This document shows positions 38,653 to 47,814 of a stretch of 54,693 nucleotides of DNA, one piece after another. Numbering within the stretch: position 1 is the first letter of the stretch; every line of letters begins with the position of its first letter. Below the pieces are notes generated by a model that made no database searches, had not been told where the DNA came from, and saw only the letters and a list, made by a program, of their open reading frames with translations. The translations under genes were made by a program, and so were the position numbers. Origin of the DNA: Treponema sp. (GTDB lineage Bacteria; Spirochaetota; Spirochaetia; Treponematales; Treponemataceae); the NCBI GenBank assembly GCA_014803985.1, contig JAAVAO010000052.1, forward strand, positions 1-54,693, read 5' to 3'.

Positions 38653-39870
38653 CTACCGCAAATCAGAAACACGCTCCAATGGAGAAAGGATTTCAGTTAC
38701 ACGAACACCAAAGTTTTCATCAATAACTACAACCTCTCCCTTTGCAATCGGCTTGTGATTTACAAGAATGTCAACAGGTTCACCAGCAAGTTTATCCAGC
38801 TCTATGATAGTACCCTCGCCCATTCCGAGGATGTCCTTTATTTGCTTTTTTGTGCGACCGAGCTCTACGGTCATCTCCATAAAGACATCCATAATCAAGC
38901 TAATATTGCCCTGCTCGCTGCCCATATTCATGCCCTGGAGATTTTGGTACTGCAATGCCTGAACATTTGGAATATTGCCCATATTCTGTCCCATGCCCAT
39001 CATTGGCATACCCATCTGTCCCATCGGCATTTGCATTTGCCCCATGCCACCCATCGGCATCTGAGCCATACCCATTTGGTTCATTTGCGGCATTTGTTGC
39101 ATTCCGCCCATACCCATTTGCACTTGCCCTTGCGGCATTCCACCCATCGGGTTTTGCCCCGCCTGAACTCCGCCTTGAGCCATTCCTGGAGCGGCAGCGG
39201 CAGCATTTTGAGGAGCCGGCGCACCACCACCATACGCATTGCTTATTTTTTCTGCAACCTGTCCGTCAATCAACTCCAAAAATGAGTACTCGTTATCATC
39301 CAAAGTTAAAGGATAGGTTATCAATGTAAATTTATTCTGGGGAACGCGAATCATAGCCTTTGGATTGCTTACCGTTTCCGCAGGATTGCACGAAACACCA
39401 GAGATTTTTCCATTGTTTTGAAGTTCGTCAACTTCAGATGCTGTATGCATTGAAACAACATCTGAAATACAAGAAAGAGCCATATCGTCAAAATCGGCAT
39501 TTTCCTCTTTGGAAATCAAATTCACCAATTTTTGCGCAAATTCTGGGGCAAGTATATATGAATGTTCACCTGTAAGCCCCACAGAATAGTCCGCCTTTGA
39601 AGCGACAACAACTTCAGGGAGCTTCGCTAAAAGTCCATCTCGGTCAAGAGTTTCAACAATTGGCGTACCGGCACTAAAGGATGCACCCGTCATTGTGTTA
39701 ATTTTTTCAGCAAGCAGACTCTTTAAATTGTCTGCAAATTTCTGCATTGCACCGTTATCAATGTGAACGGCAGAACCTCCAGCAACATGACCTGAAGAAT
39801 TTAAGCCGTCAAGAGAAACGCCTGAAAGCAGAGCGTCAATCTCATCCTGTGAAATAGCACCATCACTCAT
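38653..39870 (-). CDS. fliY: FliY/FliN-type flagellar switch protein with Met-rich linker
   Basis: A 405-aa C-ring component. The N-terminal [15 protein letters not shown] is the short conserved FliM/FliY motif. Residues 30-215 are a CheC/FliM-like domain, and residues 320-405 are the FliN/SpoA domain ([20 protein letters not shown]). Between them, about residues 220-307 (DNA 38950-39207), lies a Met/Gly/Gln-rich linker made of short motifs such as [20 protein letters not shown]. It overlaps fliM by 4 nt. The linker is far longer and more repetitive than usual, which makes the protein longer than most FliY. Confidence 0.94.
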   Translation of the reverse strand: MSDGAISQDEIDALLSGVSLDGLNSSGHVAGGSAVHIDNGAMQKFADNLKSLLAEKINTMTGASFSAGTPIVETLDRDGLLAKLPEVVVASKADYSVGLTGEHSYILAPEFAQKLVNLISKEENADFDDMALSCISDVVSMHTASEVDELQNNGKISGVSCNPAETVSNPKAMIRVPQNKFTLITYPLTLDDNEYSFLELIDGQVAEKISNAYGGGAPAPQNAAAAAPGMAQGGVQAGQNPMGGMPQGQVQMGMGGMQQMPQMNQMGMAQMPMGGMGQMQMPMGQMGMPMMGMGQNMGNIPNVQALQYQNLQGMNMGSEQGNISLIMDVFMEMTVELGRTKKQIKDILGMGEGTIIELDKLAGEPVDILVNHKPIAKGEVVVIDENFGVRVTEILSPLERVSDLR

Positions 39871-40901
39871 AATGTATCATCTCCTTCTACGGCAAGCTCC
39901 TCAAATTCATCCGCAGTCACATCTTCTATTTTTCCGGTAACCTGAACCGCCATTTTTTTACCAACGACTCCAGGCTGGCAGTAAAACTTCTTCTTGTTTC
40001 CAACGCTTAAAGCAAGCGCGTCTCCAACCCTCGTATTTGAAAGGCGAACTATATCTCCTGTGCGCAAAGAAAGCACGTCACGTACAGAAAGATTTATAGA
40101 ACCAACTTCAGCCACTACTTCCATATCGACAGAAGCGAGTTTTTCCTTTAATGTTCCAAGATATTGTGTTGTAGAACTTCGCCGAACAGAAGAAAACCAG
40201 AACTGGCTGGAAAGTTTTGAAACAATTGGCTCGATGGTAAGATAAGGAATACAAAAGTTCATCATTCCCTCTTCATCTCCAACCTTTGCTTCAAGCGTAA
40301 TCAAAACGACCATTTCAGAAGGAGGAACAATCTGTGCAAACTGTGGGTTTGTTTCAATCTGCCCCAAACGAGGACGCAAGTCTATAACCTGAGTCCACGC
40401 CTCCCGCATATTCGCAAGAATTCGGACTATAATTCCCTCCATTACAGACTGTTCAATGTCCGTGAGATCGCGGTTTTTATTAGTTGCAGTAACTCCGCGT
40501 CCTCCGAACAATCTATCAATCATACAAAAAGTAATTGCAGGGTCTATTTCCAAAATTGCGTTTCCCTTAAGAGGATCCATATTCACAACAGCAAGCGTTG
40601 TAGGCGTTGGAATGGAGCGGATAAACTCCTCATAGGTCAACTGGTCTACAGATGCAACATGAACATGAACCAAACTACGAAGCTGGGCAGAAAGACTGGT
40701 AGTCGTTAAACGCGCAAAGGTCTCGTGCATATTCGAGACCGTTCTCAACTGCTCCTTTGAAAATTTATCAGGACGCTTGAAGTCATAAATTTTTATTTTT
40801 CGCGTATCGCTGACAGGTTTAAACTCATCAGTATCCGACTCGCCAGAACTAATCGCGGTCAGAAGTTGATCAATCTCATCCTGTGACAGAACTTCATTCA
40901 T
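39867..40901 (-). CDS. fliM: FliM, flagellar motor switch protein
   Basis: A 344-aa C-ring protein that binds phosphorylated CheY and sets rotation direction. The N-terminal [14 protein letters not shown] is the CheY-binding motif. The middle CheC-like domain includes [20 protein letters not shown] and DRLFGGRG, and the C-terminal FliN-like domain includes [27 protein letters not shown] lies upstream of the start. Length and motifs are standard. Confidence 0.97.
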   Translation of the reverse strand: MNEVLSQDEIDQLLTAISSGESDTDEFKPVSDTRKIKIYDFKRPDKFSKEQLRTVSNMHETFARLTTTSLSAQLRSLVHVHVASVDQLTYEEFIRSIPTPTTLAVVNMDPLKGNAILEIDPAITFCMIDRLFGGRGVTATNKNRDLTDIEQSVMEGIIVRILANMREAWTQVIDLRPRLGQIETNPQFAQIVPPSEMVVLITLEAKVGDEEGMMNFCIPYLTIEPIVSKLSSQFWFSSVRRSSTTQYLGTLKEKLASVDMEVVAEVGSINLSVRDVLSLRTGDIVRLSNTRVGDALALSVGNKKKFYCQPGVVGKKMAVQVTGKIEDVTADEFEELAVEGDDTL

Positions 40902-40924
40902 GTAACATCCACCTTACAACGCAA

Positions 40925-41470
40925 TTATTGCTGCTCAACCACATCAAGCTGCAAGAACGATATATCCTTTATTTTTGACGAACTTAAAATCTCGTCATTA
41001 ATTGCATTTTTCAACTCAATCTTCAGGTTATTTTCATTCTGAGGGCGAAGTTGTGCCGCCGTCTTCTCTGTAAAGTATCGGCGTAAAAAATCCTTAAGTT
41101 CAATATTTCTTTGCGTAATTTCCGTAGAAGTTGCCTTGTCGTCCTTTTTATATCCCAAAGCAATATCAACAACAACACTCGCAGGAACTTCATCGCTGCT
41201 TTTTGTGCGGATTGCACCAAGAGATGTGTACCAGTCAAGAATTTCTCGCTGAACAGTGTATTCATCACTTATAGGAACAACAACCTGAGGCTGTCCGCCT
41301 TTGTTTACAATTTTCATAGTCACAACAACAATGACCACAATTAAAATAATTGCACCAAGCGCTATTGCAATCCATTTCAACAAAGACGGTATCAAACCAC
41401 CAATGCCGCCTTTTTTTGCAGAACCGCCAGACGACTCTTCATCCAAACCATCTAATCCATCATCCGCCAT
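40925..41470 (-). CDS. fliL: FliL, flagellar motor-associated membrane protein
   Basis: A 181-aa single-pass membrane protein. After an acidic/Gly-Ser N-terminus there is one transmembrane helix (about residues 33-53), then a periplasmic stomatin-like domain containing DIALGYKKDDKATSTEITQR and ending in FLQLDVVEQQ. FliL stabilises stators around the motor. GGGAGGG stands 5 nt before the start. A 178-bp gap from motB may hold its own promoter. Confidence 0.9.
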   Translation of the reverse strand: MADDGLDGLDEESSGGSAKKGGIGGLIPSLLKWIAIALGAIILIVVIVVVTMKIVNKGGQPQVVVPISDEYTVQREILDWYTSLGAIRTKSSDEVPASVVVDIALGYKKDDKATSTEITQRNIELKDFLRRYFTEKTAAQLRPQNENNLKIELKNAINDEILSSSKIKDISFLQLDVVEQQ

Positions 41471-41508
41471 CTTTCCCTCCCGGAAAATAACAATTCCCTA
41501 GAAAAGTA

Positions 41509-41537
41509 AATTTAAAAAGATTTACAGCGAGCGTCAA
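41509..41537 (-). promoter_or_regulatory. Candidate internal promoter before fliL
   Basis: Minus strand TTGACG (41532-41537), 17-bp spacer, TAAATT (41509-41514), in the 178-bp motB-fliL gap. The -10 match is only fair. Confidence 0.35.
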
Positions 41538-41648
41538 AAACATTGTCGCCAGCCGCAACTGCCGCTTGCAAAGCAAACCGCATTATCCACCGCCCCACTA
41601 TTCAGTTTGAAAGCGGTTGAAAAACAAAGAGCATTTCTAATTGTATCA

Positions 41649-42377
41649 TTAAAAATGACCTTCATCAAGAATTATTATATCAACACGACGATTATATGCC
41701 CGAGACTCTGGAGTGTCGCCAGAAAATTTCGGACGAGTATCGGCATACCCTGCAATTGAAAACCGATCTTCCTCCGCCCCGTAATCCGCAAGATAGTGCA
41801 AAACATTCATTGCGCGAGCCGCAGAAAGCTCCCAATTGCTTTCAAACTTTGAATCTGGAGGAACTTTTGTTGAATCAGTGTGTCCTTCTATCCTAAAGCG
41901 TCGGTTTTCCAACTCCGGCTGCTTAAAAAACTCTGAAAGGCGGAGCAATGTGCCACGAGTTTCCTCAATATTCAAGTCTGCGCTGCCCTCCTCAAAAAAA
42001 TTGTCTGACGCAAGAGAAATGACAAGTCCGCGCTCATCGCTTGTAATGGTGATTTTGCTTGACTTCACATCTGGAGCAAAAATACTTACCGCCTTTTTTT
42101 TAGCCGTACCCAACGAACGCCCGCGCTCTACAGCAGGAAGAGAGTTTATATTGTTACCCAAATCAGCAAGTCTTCCTGCCGAAAGAGAAAAGCCACCTGA
42201 AACCGTCTCCGTTTCATTCATTTGCAAAGACTGCGTAATTGTCGCAAGCTGTGTCACATCGATTTCCGTAGGATTATACAGCATAACAAAGAAACAGAGC
42301 ATAAGGGTAATCATATCTCCATACGTTCCCTGCCATGCCGTAGAGGGTTTTTCAGGTTCCTTCGCTTTTTTTCCCAT
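41649..42377 (-). CDS. motB: MotB, flagellar stator protein
   Basis: A 242-aa stator subunit. The single transmembrane helix contains the essential proton-accepting aspartate D21 ([16 protein letters not shown]). A periplasmic plug/linker and an OmpA-like peptidoglycan-binding domain follow ([46 protein letters not shown]). AAGGA precedes ATG 42377. A hairpin separates it from motA. Confidence 0.96.
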   Translation of the reverse strand: MGKKAKEPEKPSTAWQGTYGDMITLMLCFFVMLYNPTEIDVTQLATITQSLQMNETETVSGGFSLSAGRLADLGNNINSLPAVERGRSLGTAKKKAVSIFAPDVKSSKITITSDERGLVISLASDNFFEEGSADLNIEETRGTLLRLSEFFKQPELENRRFRIEGHTDSTKVPPDSKFESNWELSAARAMNVLHYLADYGAEEDRFSIAGYADTRPKFSGDTPESRAYNRRVDIIILDEGHF

Positions 42378-42402
42378 TTCAAATTCCTTGTGTAAGATTA
42401 GA

Positions 42403-42430
42403 AAAGAACAACACTATTTTGTTGTTCTTT
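42403..42430 (-). promoter_or_regulatory. Perfect 10-bp hairpin between motA and motB
   Basis: AAAGAACAAC (42403-42412) and GTTGTTCTTT (42421-42430) pair perfectly across an 8-nt loop in the 75-bp motA-motB gap. On the minus strand the 3' arm runs into TTTTC, so it could be a weak terminator or an RNA-processing site affecting motA:motB ratio. Confidence 0.5.
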
Positions 42431-42452
42431 ACTTTAAAACTTCAATTTCAAA

Positions 42453-43235
42453 CTAGTCTTTTAGCACGTCGCTCTCAACTGCCTTTCTTGTTACTGGATC
42501 AAGATACGTCAACAACTTTTGTCCCATAATCCGAGGGTTTTCACCCCCCTGAATCGCAAGAACTCCCTCTAAAATCATTTCCTTTGAACGCATTTCCATA
42601 GCGTTGTGAGCAAGCAATTTTGTTGCAAACGGTCCGATAAGCCAGTTAGCCATCATAGAACCATACAACGTAGTAATCAAAGCAACAGCCATGTTAGGAC
42701 CCAAAGACGATTTATCCTCCAAGTTGTTCAACATACCAATAAGACCAAGAACGGTACCCATCATACCAAAACCAGGCGCGTATCCTGACCACGCATTTAT
42801 AATTCCTATCCAGTCCATGTGACGCGCTTCAACTTGATTCATCTCGCTTTCCATAATGGCGCGAATCACATTGCCGTCCGTTCCATCAACAACAAGGCGA
42901 ATCCCATTGCGCATAAACGGATCTTCCAAATCATCAAGTCCGTCCTCCAAGGCAAGAATACCTTCTCGACGAGCCTTGTTTGAAAGGTCAACCATTTTGG
43001 ATATAATATTTTTCTCACCAAAGTCCGGAATTTTAAATGCCTTTCCCATAACTCCAAAAAGTCCCAACGCTTTTTTTAACGGGGCGGCGATAAAAATAGC
43101 GGCATAAGAACCACCGATTGTCATAAACACAGATGGAATATCAACAATTCCACCCAACGTACCGCCAGATGTCAATACAGACATAACAATACAGGCCGCT
43201 CCAACAACAATACCAATTATTGTAGATATATCCAT
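42453..43235 (-). CDS. motA: MotA, flagellar stator protein
   Basis: A 260-aa ion-channel stator protein with four transmembrane helices: two near the N-terminus, two after a cytoplasmic loop. The segment FGMMGTVLGLIGMLNNLED is the conserved third helix with the channel prolines nearby. The start overlaps the flbD stop by one base (TAATG). Length is typical of spirochaetal MotA. Confidence 0.97.
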   Translation of the reverse strand: MDISTIIGIVVGAACIVMSVLTSGGTLGGIVDIPSVFMTIGGSYAAIFIAAPLKKALGLFGVMGKAFKIPDFGEKNIISKMVDLSNKARREGILALEDGLDDLEDPFMRNGIRLVVDGTDGNVIRAIMESEMNQVEARHMDWIGIINAWSGYAPGFGMMGTVLGLIGMLNNLEDKSSLGPNMAVALITTLYGSMMANWLIGPFATKLLAHNAMEMRSKEMILEGVLAIQGGENPRIMGQKLLTYLDPVTRKAVESDVLKD

Positions 43236-43435
43236 TACAAGACCTCTTGAGAATTAATACCAATTTTTTTTCTGTAAGCGATTATCTTTTCAATTACTTC
43301 TTCAGGGGAATTTTTTACGATGATTCTGTTGCCAGAAAGCATAATGAGCGCGAGATCAGGAGTTGACTCCATAGCCTCTATCATGTGCGGATTCACCCAA
43401 TAAATTTCCCCATTCAACCGCATAACATCTATCAT
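43235..43435 (-). CDS. flbD: FlbD-family flagellar protein
   Basis: A 66-aa protein matching the short FlbD family of spirochaetes and Firmicutes: MIDVMRLNGEIYWVNPHMIE, then IMLSGNRIIVKNSPEEVIEK. It is located immediately before motA, as elsewhere. Biochemical function is unclear. It is the first gene of the operon in this window; the usual upstream hook genes (flgD, flgE) are absent and hemW is found instead. Confidence 0.9.
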   Translation of the reverse strand: MIDVMRLNGEIYWVNPHMIEAMESTPDLALIMLSGNRIIVKNSPEEVIEKIIAYRKKIGINSQEVL

Positions 43436-43522
43436 TATTCAATTTTCGCTTTTATTCAAATTATCGTCAAGTATTTTTTGTTTCATAAAGAATATTTTAT
43501 TGAAAAACTATAAAATTCCGCC

Positions 43523-43551
43523 GTTATAGAGAACAATTCTCTTGACGCCAA
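43523..43551 (-). promoter_or_regulatory. Flagellar operon promoter with dyad in the spacer
   Basis: Minus strand TTGGCG (43546-43551), 17-bp spacer, TATAAC (43523-43528). A perfect dyad AGAGAA-CAA-TTCTCT covers 43528-43542, almost the whole spacer. This looks like a sigma70-type promoter with a repressor-type operator, about 80 nt before flbD. Confidence 0.55.
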
Positions 43552-43554
43552 CTC

Positions 43555-44895
43555 TTATGCACCGCCTATAATATCCTTCATAAACCCATTCAAAAACAAA
43601 ATTCCTTTTTTTGACAGGCAAAACCACTCTTTGCCGTGTTTTTTATAGTACCGGGCACGGTTATGTTTCTTCCACAAATTCATTACATCATAATAGTGAC
43701 GGGGAATTTTTTTTGAAAAGCGGCTTTCAAAATCCTCAAGACACACACCCTCGTAAAGGCGCAGCCCCATCATAAAAAATTCCATCTCCTCATCGCTCTT
43801 TTTTAAAACTTCAAGTGCCTCAGGCAAGAGAATTTCACGATTGGCATCCACTTCAATTTCGCGTCGTTCACTTTGAGCGTTCACTTTCTCCGCGTTTTTT
43901 ACCTCCCTCCCATCCCCTTCTCTTTTTTGACAATCGCGCCAAAAATCAATGTATTTTGCTATATCGTGAATGTTCGTGTAGCGAATTGATTTTTTGCCGT
44001 ACACAGACCCAGTCCCCCCGCTGCCAACTCCTATGTAACTTTTCATTTTCCAGTATGCCATATTATGAGCGCATGGCCGACCGTTTTTTTCGTTGTAAAA
44101 ATTGGAAATTTCGTATGCACGCCAACCGTTTTCTTCAAGCATTTTCTTTCCTAAAAGCCACAGAGAATCCGCATTGTCATAGTTATATGGAATTTCATTT
44201 GAATCAATTCTTTTAAAAAGTGGAGTTTCCTCCTCAATTGTAAGCGAATAAAGCGAAATATGATTCGGCTTGTAATCCAAAAGTCTTTTCACCCCTAAAA
44301 CAAACGACTTCTCCGTTTGGAGCGGCAGTGCAGAAATCAAATCAGCAGAAAATTCTCCATTCCAACGACTTTTCACCAGTTCAAGACTCGTTTCAACATC
44401 GCGCAACGTACTTCTCCTGTTCACGCAAGAAAGAGATGCATCATCAAACGCTTGAATTCCAAGAGAAAGACGGTTCACGCCACAATCGGCAAGACACTGC
44501 AAAAAGTCCAGGGAAATATCAGCGGGATTTGCCTCCATTGTAAATTCCACGTTGTGCGCAGAATCATTTAAAACGCATTCTGCTATTGTTTTTATTTGGA
44601 GCGGTGAAAGAAGACTAGGCGTGCCACCACCGATATAAATTGTACTCCATTTTTCTACAGTATACATTTTTTTTCTATATGAAATTTCATTGCAAAGGGC
44701 GGTGATGTATTCATCTGGAACAAGACCTGCTTCGACACTTTTTTTTTCGCCGTACATTTCACGATTATAAGAGCTATAAGAACCTCCACAAACGGCGTTT
44801 TTTTCAGTTAAATTGCCAATCGGAACACTAAAAAAATCGCAGTAATCACATTTGGAGAGACAATAGGGAATATGGATATAAAGCGGATAGTTCAA
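43555..44895 (-). CDS. hemW: HemW-like radical SAM protein (coproporphyrinogen III oxidase-like)
   Basis: A 446-aa radical-SAM protein with the cluster motif C12-x3-C16-x2-C19 (YCLSKCDYC) and the HemW-type segments IYIGGGTPSLLSPLQI, NRLSLGIQAFDDASL and AHNMAYWKMKSYIGVGSGG. HemW proteins are heme chaperones rather than true HemN oxidases. It is longer than the usual 380 because of inserts near residues 30-55 and a Lys/Glu-rich insert near 330-360. The only start in frame is TTG 44895, without a good Shine-Dalgarno. It lies upstream of flbD but is functionally unrelated. Confidence 0.88.
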   Translation of the reverse strand: MNYPLYIHIPYCLSKCDYCDFFSVPIGNLTEKNAVCGGSYSSYNREMYGEKKSVEAGLVPDEYITALCNEISYRKKMYTVEKWSTIYIGGGTPSLLSPLQIKTIAECVLNDSAHNVEFTMEANPADISLDFLQCLADCGVNRLSLGIQAFDDASLSCVNRRSTLRDVETSLELVKSRWNGEFSADLISALPLQTEKSFVLGVKRLLDYKPNHISLYSLTIEEETPLFKRIDSNEIPYNYDNADSLWLLGKKMLEENGWRAYEISNFYNEKNGRPCAHNMAYWKMKSYIGVGSGGTGSVYGKKSIRYTNIHDIAKYIDFWRDCQKREGDGREVKNAEKVNAQSERREIEVDANREILLPEALEVLKKSDEEMEFFMMGLRLYEGVCLEDFESRFSKKIPRHYYDVMNLWKKHNRARYYKKHGKEWFCLSKKGILFLNGFMKDIIGGA

Positions 44896-44931
44896 AACAA
44901 TGCAACTATATATAAACGTAAGAAAATTCCA

Positions 44932-45627
44932 TTAAAAAATCTTTATTTCGTTCAATGGAAAATACTGGAAAATCGCAGAAGCCTCTATATTCGCACGCTT
45001 CACAGGTCCCCACAGCCTTGAATCCAACACGCCGTTACGAGAATCCCCCAAAACAAAATACTCGTCGGACTCCAGCGTCATTTCATCAAAAGAGCCAATC
45101 ACGCCAAGAGAAGCATCCCAAAGGGCAGGAGAAGCGGTTATGCTCACATCATAAGCGCAGTCAATCAATTCAAATTCAGTGAGGAAGAATTTTTCTCCAC
45201 TCGGGCGAATATAAAGCACATAGTCACGCATATAAATCGTGTCGCCAGGAAGCGCAATGACCCTACGAATTTGACTTTCAGACCCCATAAGATTATGTAT
45301 TTTTGAAAATGAAATTTGCTGGGCGGTAAAAAAAGTTAAGAACGGGTTGAGGATTTTCTCAAACCGTGAAAATTCAGCCTTTCCCTTTGGCTCTACAAGC
45401 ACTACATCGCCGCGCTGAATCTTTTTATATGGAAAAAACAAAATGCACGAATTTTTCACAATTCCGTTTTCCATTGAATCAGAAGTTTGGCGCACAGAAA
45501 AAACAACGAAATGCAAAATCAAATTCAAAACGACAAAGATTAAAACGACAGTCGCTATAATGGAAAACGCCCTATGCCTTGCCTCTTTTTTCAACGAATA
45601 CGATATTTTGTAAAGCTCTTTTTTCAT
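44932..45627 (-). CDS. lepB: Signal peptidase I, atypical active site
   Basis: A 231-aa inner-membrane peptidase that removes signal peptides. One transmembrane helix (about residues 22-44) is followed by the catalytic serine in SDSM (S51). Box D reads IRRVIALPGD and box E GDSRNGVLDSRLWGPV. In the family the general-base lysine sits where the first Arg of IRRV is found, so Lys appears replaced by Arg. ATG 45627 is used rather than TTG 45651, which would add a polar N-terminus. Activity is therefore uncertain, although the fold and serine are intact. Confidence 0.88.
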   Translation of the reverse strand: MKKELYKISYSLKKEARHRAFSIIATVVLIFVVLNLILHFVVFSVRQTSDSMENGIVKNSCILFFPYKKIQRGDVVLVEPKGKAEFSRFEKILNPFLTFFTAQQISFSKIHNLMGSESQIRRVIALPGDTIYMRDYVLYIRPSGEKFFLTEFELIDCAYDVSITASPALWDASLGVIGSFDEMTLESDEYFVLGDSRNGVLDSRLWGPVKRANIEASAIFQYFPLNEIKIF

Positions 45628-45666
45628 AGTTGGTACTTTACCATAAAACAAAAAACATTACAATTA

Positions 45667-45800
45667 AGGACATCTCGAAAAACTTGGCTTTTGGCAATTT
45701 TTCAAATGTGCCGACGAATTCTATCGTCACTATAATAACACAACGATAGAACATCGCACTTTCAAAGTTCCTCTAAAAACGGAAGTTTTTAAATCTCCTT
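45667..45800. repeat. Family B dispersed repeat, copy 2
   Basis: Same blocks as 13163-13288. The hairpin GACGA-ATTCTA-TCGTC (45713-45728) replaces AACGA/TCGTT of copy 1, a paired change. TATAATA follows in the linker, then a second stem CGAT/ATCG. It lies between the divergent lepB and smpB genes and abuts a family C element. Confidence 0.75.
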
Positions 45801-46033
45801 TAATTTTCAGCAATAAAATGAGAAACGGTAGTATATAAACGGGTTTTGAAAAAATAGAAAAACATTCTTCCAGTTGCAGTGAAAAAGGCAAAAACATGCG
45901 CTTGCGCATTTCGCGCTAATTGTGGCAAGGATCTTTTTCGCTGCTATCGCAGCGACCACAATCAGAGCGATTTTGCCTTTTTCACTGCGCCTTCGCAAAT
46001 GTTCTTTATATTTTAAAAACCCGCATTAAAACA
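45801..46033. repeat. Family C element, fourth copy, interrupted
   Basis: Starts with TTTTCAGCAATAAAATG as in 27700-27725. It keeps the third hairpin as CGGGTTTT (45840-45847) and AAAACCCG (46016-46023), where the tandem copies have CGAGTTTT/AAAACTCG, and ends with GCATTAAAACAG. About 160 bp have been inserted in the loop of that hairpin. Confidence 0.7.
45876..45988. other. Cloverleaf-like palindrome inserted in a family C hairpin
   Basis: Perfect 18-bp arms GCAGTGAAAAAGGCAAAA (45876-45893) and its complement (45971-45988). They enclose one branch ATGCGC-TT-GCGCAT (45896-45909) and a second branch ATTGTGG (45919-45925)/CCACAAT (45956-45962) that itself holds TCGCTGC-TATC-GCAGCGA (45938-45955). 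Outside the arms the pairing continues imperfectly to about 45853 and 46010. It is not a tRNA. A small non-autonomous mobile element or structured RNA is possible. Confidence 0.75.
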
Positions 46034-46119
46034 GCGTCATTAGAATTGCAAAATAAACGCAAACACCAATTCTGTTCGTCTTTCATACAACGAACACTTT
46101 TGTGATTTTCTCTTGAAAA

Positions 46120-46148
46120 TTGCATTTTTTGTCGATTATATTTATAAT
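46120..46148 (+). promoter_or_regulatory. smpB promoter
   Basis: TTGCAT (46120-46125), 17-bp spacer, perfect TATAAT (46143-46148). Transcription would begin near 46155, giving a leader of only about 20 nt. Confidence 0.7.
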
Positions 46149-46174
46149 CAGAAGTGTTTGACGGAAGTAGTATG

Positions 46175-46639
46175 ATGGAAAATAGAAAAATTATTGCAGA
46201 AAACAGAAAGGCTCGTTTCGATTACTTTATTGAGGATAAAATAGAATGCGGCATTGTCCTTGAAGGAACGGAAGTAAAGTCCGTGAAAAATGGAAATCTC
46301 TCATTTCCCGATGCATTCGCAGAAATCATAAACGATGAAGTGATTGTGAGGGGGCTTCATATATCAGAATATTCGTACTCATCTGTCTTTAACCACAATC
46401 CTGACCGTCCAAAAAAACTTCTATTGCACAAGGACGAAATAAAACGCCTCAAACGAAAAATAGAGGTGAAAGGCTACACCCTCATTCCCACAGAAATATA
46501 CTTAAAGAACGGACTGGTAAAAATCACGCTGGGAGTGTGTAAAGGTAAAAAACAATTCGACAAACGGAACACGATAAAAGAGCGAGACATAAACAGAGAA
46601 CTGCAAAAACAGTTCCGCAAGGGGTTGGACGGGAAGTGA
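46175..46639 (+). CDS. smpB: SmpB, tmRNA-binding trans-translation protein
   Basis: A 154-aa RNA-binding protein that delivers tmRNA to stalled ribosomes. Family motifs: IAENRKARFDYFIEDKIECG, GTEVKSVKNGNLSFPDAFAE, LLHKDEIKRLKRKIEVKGYT, and the basic C-terminal tail ending in KQFRKGLDGK. ATG 46175 has GGAAG 7 nt upstream; the adjacent ATG 46172 is nearly as good. The gene for tmRNA itself was not found nearby. The stop overlaps the next gene's GTG start. Confidence 0.96.
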   Translation: MENRKIIAENRKARFDYFIEDKIECGIVLEGTEVKSVKNGNLSFPDAFAEIINDEVIVRGLHISEYSYSSVFNHNPDRPKKLLLHKDEIKRLKRKIEVKGYTLIPTEIYLKNGLVKITLGVCKGKKQFDKRNTIKERDINRELQKQFRKGLDGK

Positions 46640-47601
46640 TTTCAAAAGTAAAAAACGCTACATTTCTTTTTCTCTTTTTGGGCGTTTCGTCAATGCTATT
46701 TTCACAACAACCGTTTAAAATCGACTTTTACGGCGTTATCTCTCCCGATGCCGACCAAAATATGATCAAGATGACAGAAGACTTGTATTTCACACAACTA
46801 AAGGACTTTGGTCTTACTCTCACTGACTTGCGGAAAAAAACAAAGGGCGAAAACATCGATTCTGAAGAGGCAATAGACTTTTCAGAATCAGAAAAAGACT
46901 CAAACGCATTTTTTGTTATAATAAAACGACAGGGCGATGCATTGAGCGGATGGGAATGCAAAATCTGCTTGAAGGACTTGAAAAGCGATGAAACATTTTC
47001 AACAAGCAGAGTATACAGTTCATATTATAAAATCTTGATGGAATCAAAAGAAACGCTTTCAAAGACATTTGACACGTTGATTGCGGACTCGCATTCTAAA
47101 AACCCTGCACAACCAAAAACCAGTGAAAATGCAAGGGCGGCACAAGCAACTCAAAATGAAAAGCGTCTTTCATACATTGAAAAGTCTTATGCCGAACAAA
47201 ACAACACAACATCATCGCCTTCCACCACCGAAAGCCCCCTCGATGAAATCACAGGAGTTTGGGGAGGAGAACCCTTTATATCAAAAGTCGTCATTATGAA
47301 GGGCGGCAGAGGTTTTATCATATTCAAAAACGGCGCATCCATGAATATTTCCGTAAAGACAAATGGCTTGAGCGAACCAAAAAGCGTTACCATACGGCAA
47401 TCAGGGCATTCAAACGCCTCTTTTTTTCCAGAGCTTGCAAGAGAAGATGCCATTGAAGCGGCAAAAAGCGCGCCTCCAATCGAATGGACGCTTTCACTTT
47501 CAAACCAAAACACTCTTTCAGGCTCAAAACACACTATGGTCAAAACCAGCTCCAACACAATAGCACAAGGCGAAATCTCTGTAACATGGAACAGAATATG
47601 A
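46636..47601 (+). CDS. Exported protein of unknown function
   Basis: A 321-aa protein with a signal peptide (lysine-containing start, FLFLFLGVSSMLFSQ). No transmembrane segment or recognised domain follows. Residues 155-200 are Ser/Thr/Asn-rich and look disordered, and the C-terminal part is beta-rich. The start is GTG 46636, overlapping the smpB stop (GTGA), with GGACGGGAAG just upstream, so it is cotranscribed with smpB. A periplasmic location is inferred from the signal peptide. Confidence 0.65.
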   Translation: MISKVKNATFLFLFLGVSSMLFSQQPFKIDFYGVISPDADQNMIKMTEDLYFTQLKDFGLTLTDLRKKTKGENIDSEEAIDFSESEKDSNAFFVIIKRQGDALSGWECKICLKDLKSDETFSTSRVYSSYYKILMESKETLSKTFDTLIADSHSKNPAQPKTSENARAAQATQNEKRLSYIEKSYAEQNNTTSSPSTTESPLDEITGVWGGEPFISKVVIMKGGRGFIIFKNGASMNISVKTNGLSEPKSVTIRQSGHSNASFFPELAREDAIEAAKSAPPIEWTLSLSNQNTLSGSKHTMVKTSSNTIAQGEISVTWNRI

Positions 47602-47680
47602 TTAAAATGAGCGGCTAATGAATGTTGTCAATTTTAATGCACGTTTTTTCTCCATGCCACACACATCACGGCAAAACAAT

Positions 47681-47709
47681 TTGTATACATAGCAAAAATA
47701 TGCTATTCT
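47681..47709 (+). promoter_or_regulatory. Promoter of the CAP-domain gene
   Basis: TTGTAT (47681-47686), 17-bp spacer, TATTCT (47704-47709) preceded by TGC, an extended -10. It gives a leader of about 100 nt. Confidence 0.55.
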
Positions 47710-47814
47710 AAAACAACATAAAACATCATCATATAAATGACGCAATGGTGTTTCAATGAACAAAGTGACGCACAATTTCCAGCGCACTTTTTTACGTTCT
47801 ACTGGGAGGAAATT

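Noticed and set aside
45876..45988. Possible tRNA because of its cloverleaf shape
   Set aside because: Stem lengths (18 bp), loops and conserved tRNA bases do not fit.
45652..46153. Possible tmRNA gene next to smpB
   Set aside because: No tRNA-Ala-like ends, CCA or tag-peptide frame; the sequence is explained by repeat families B and C and the palindrome.
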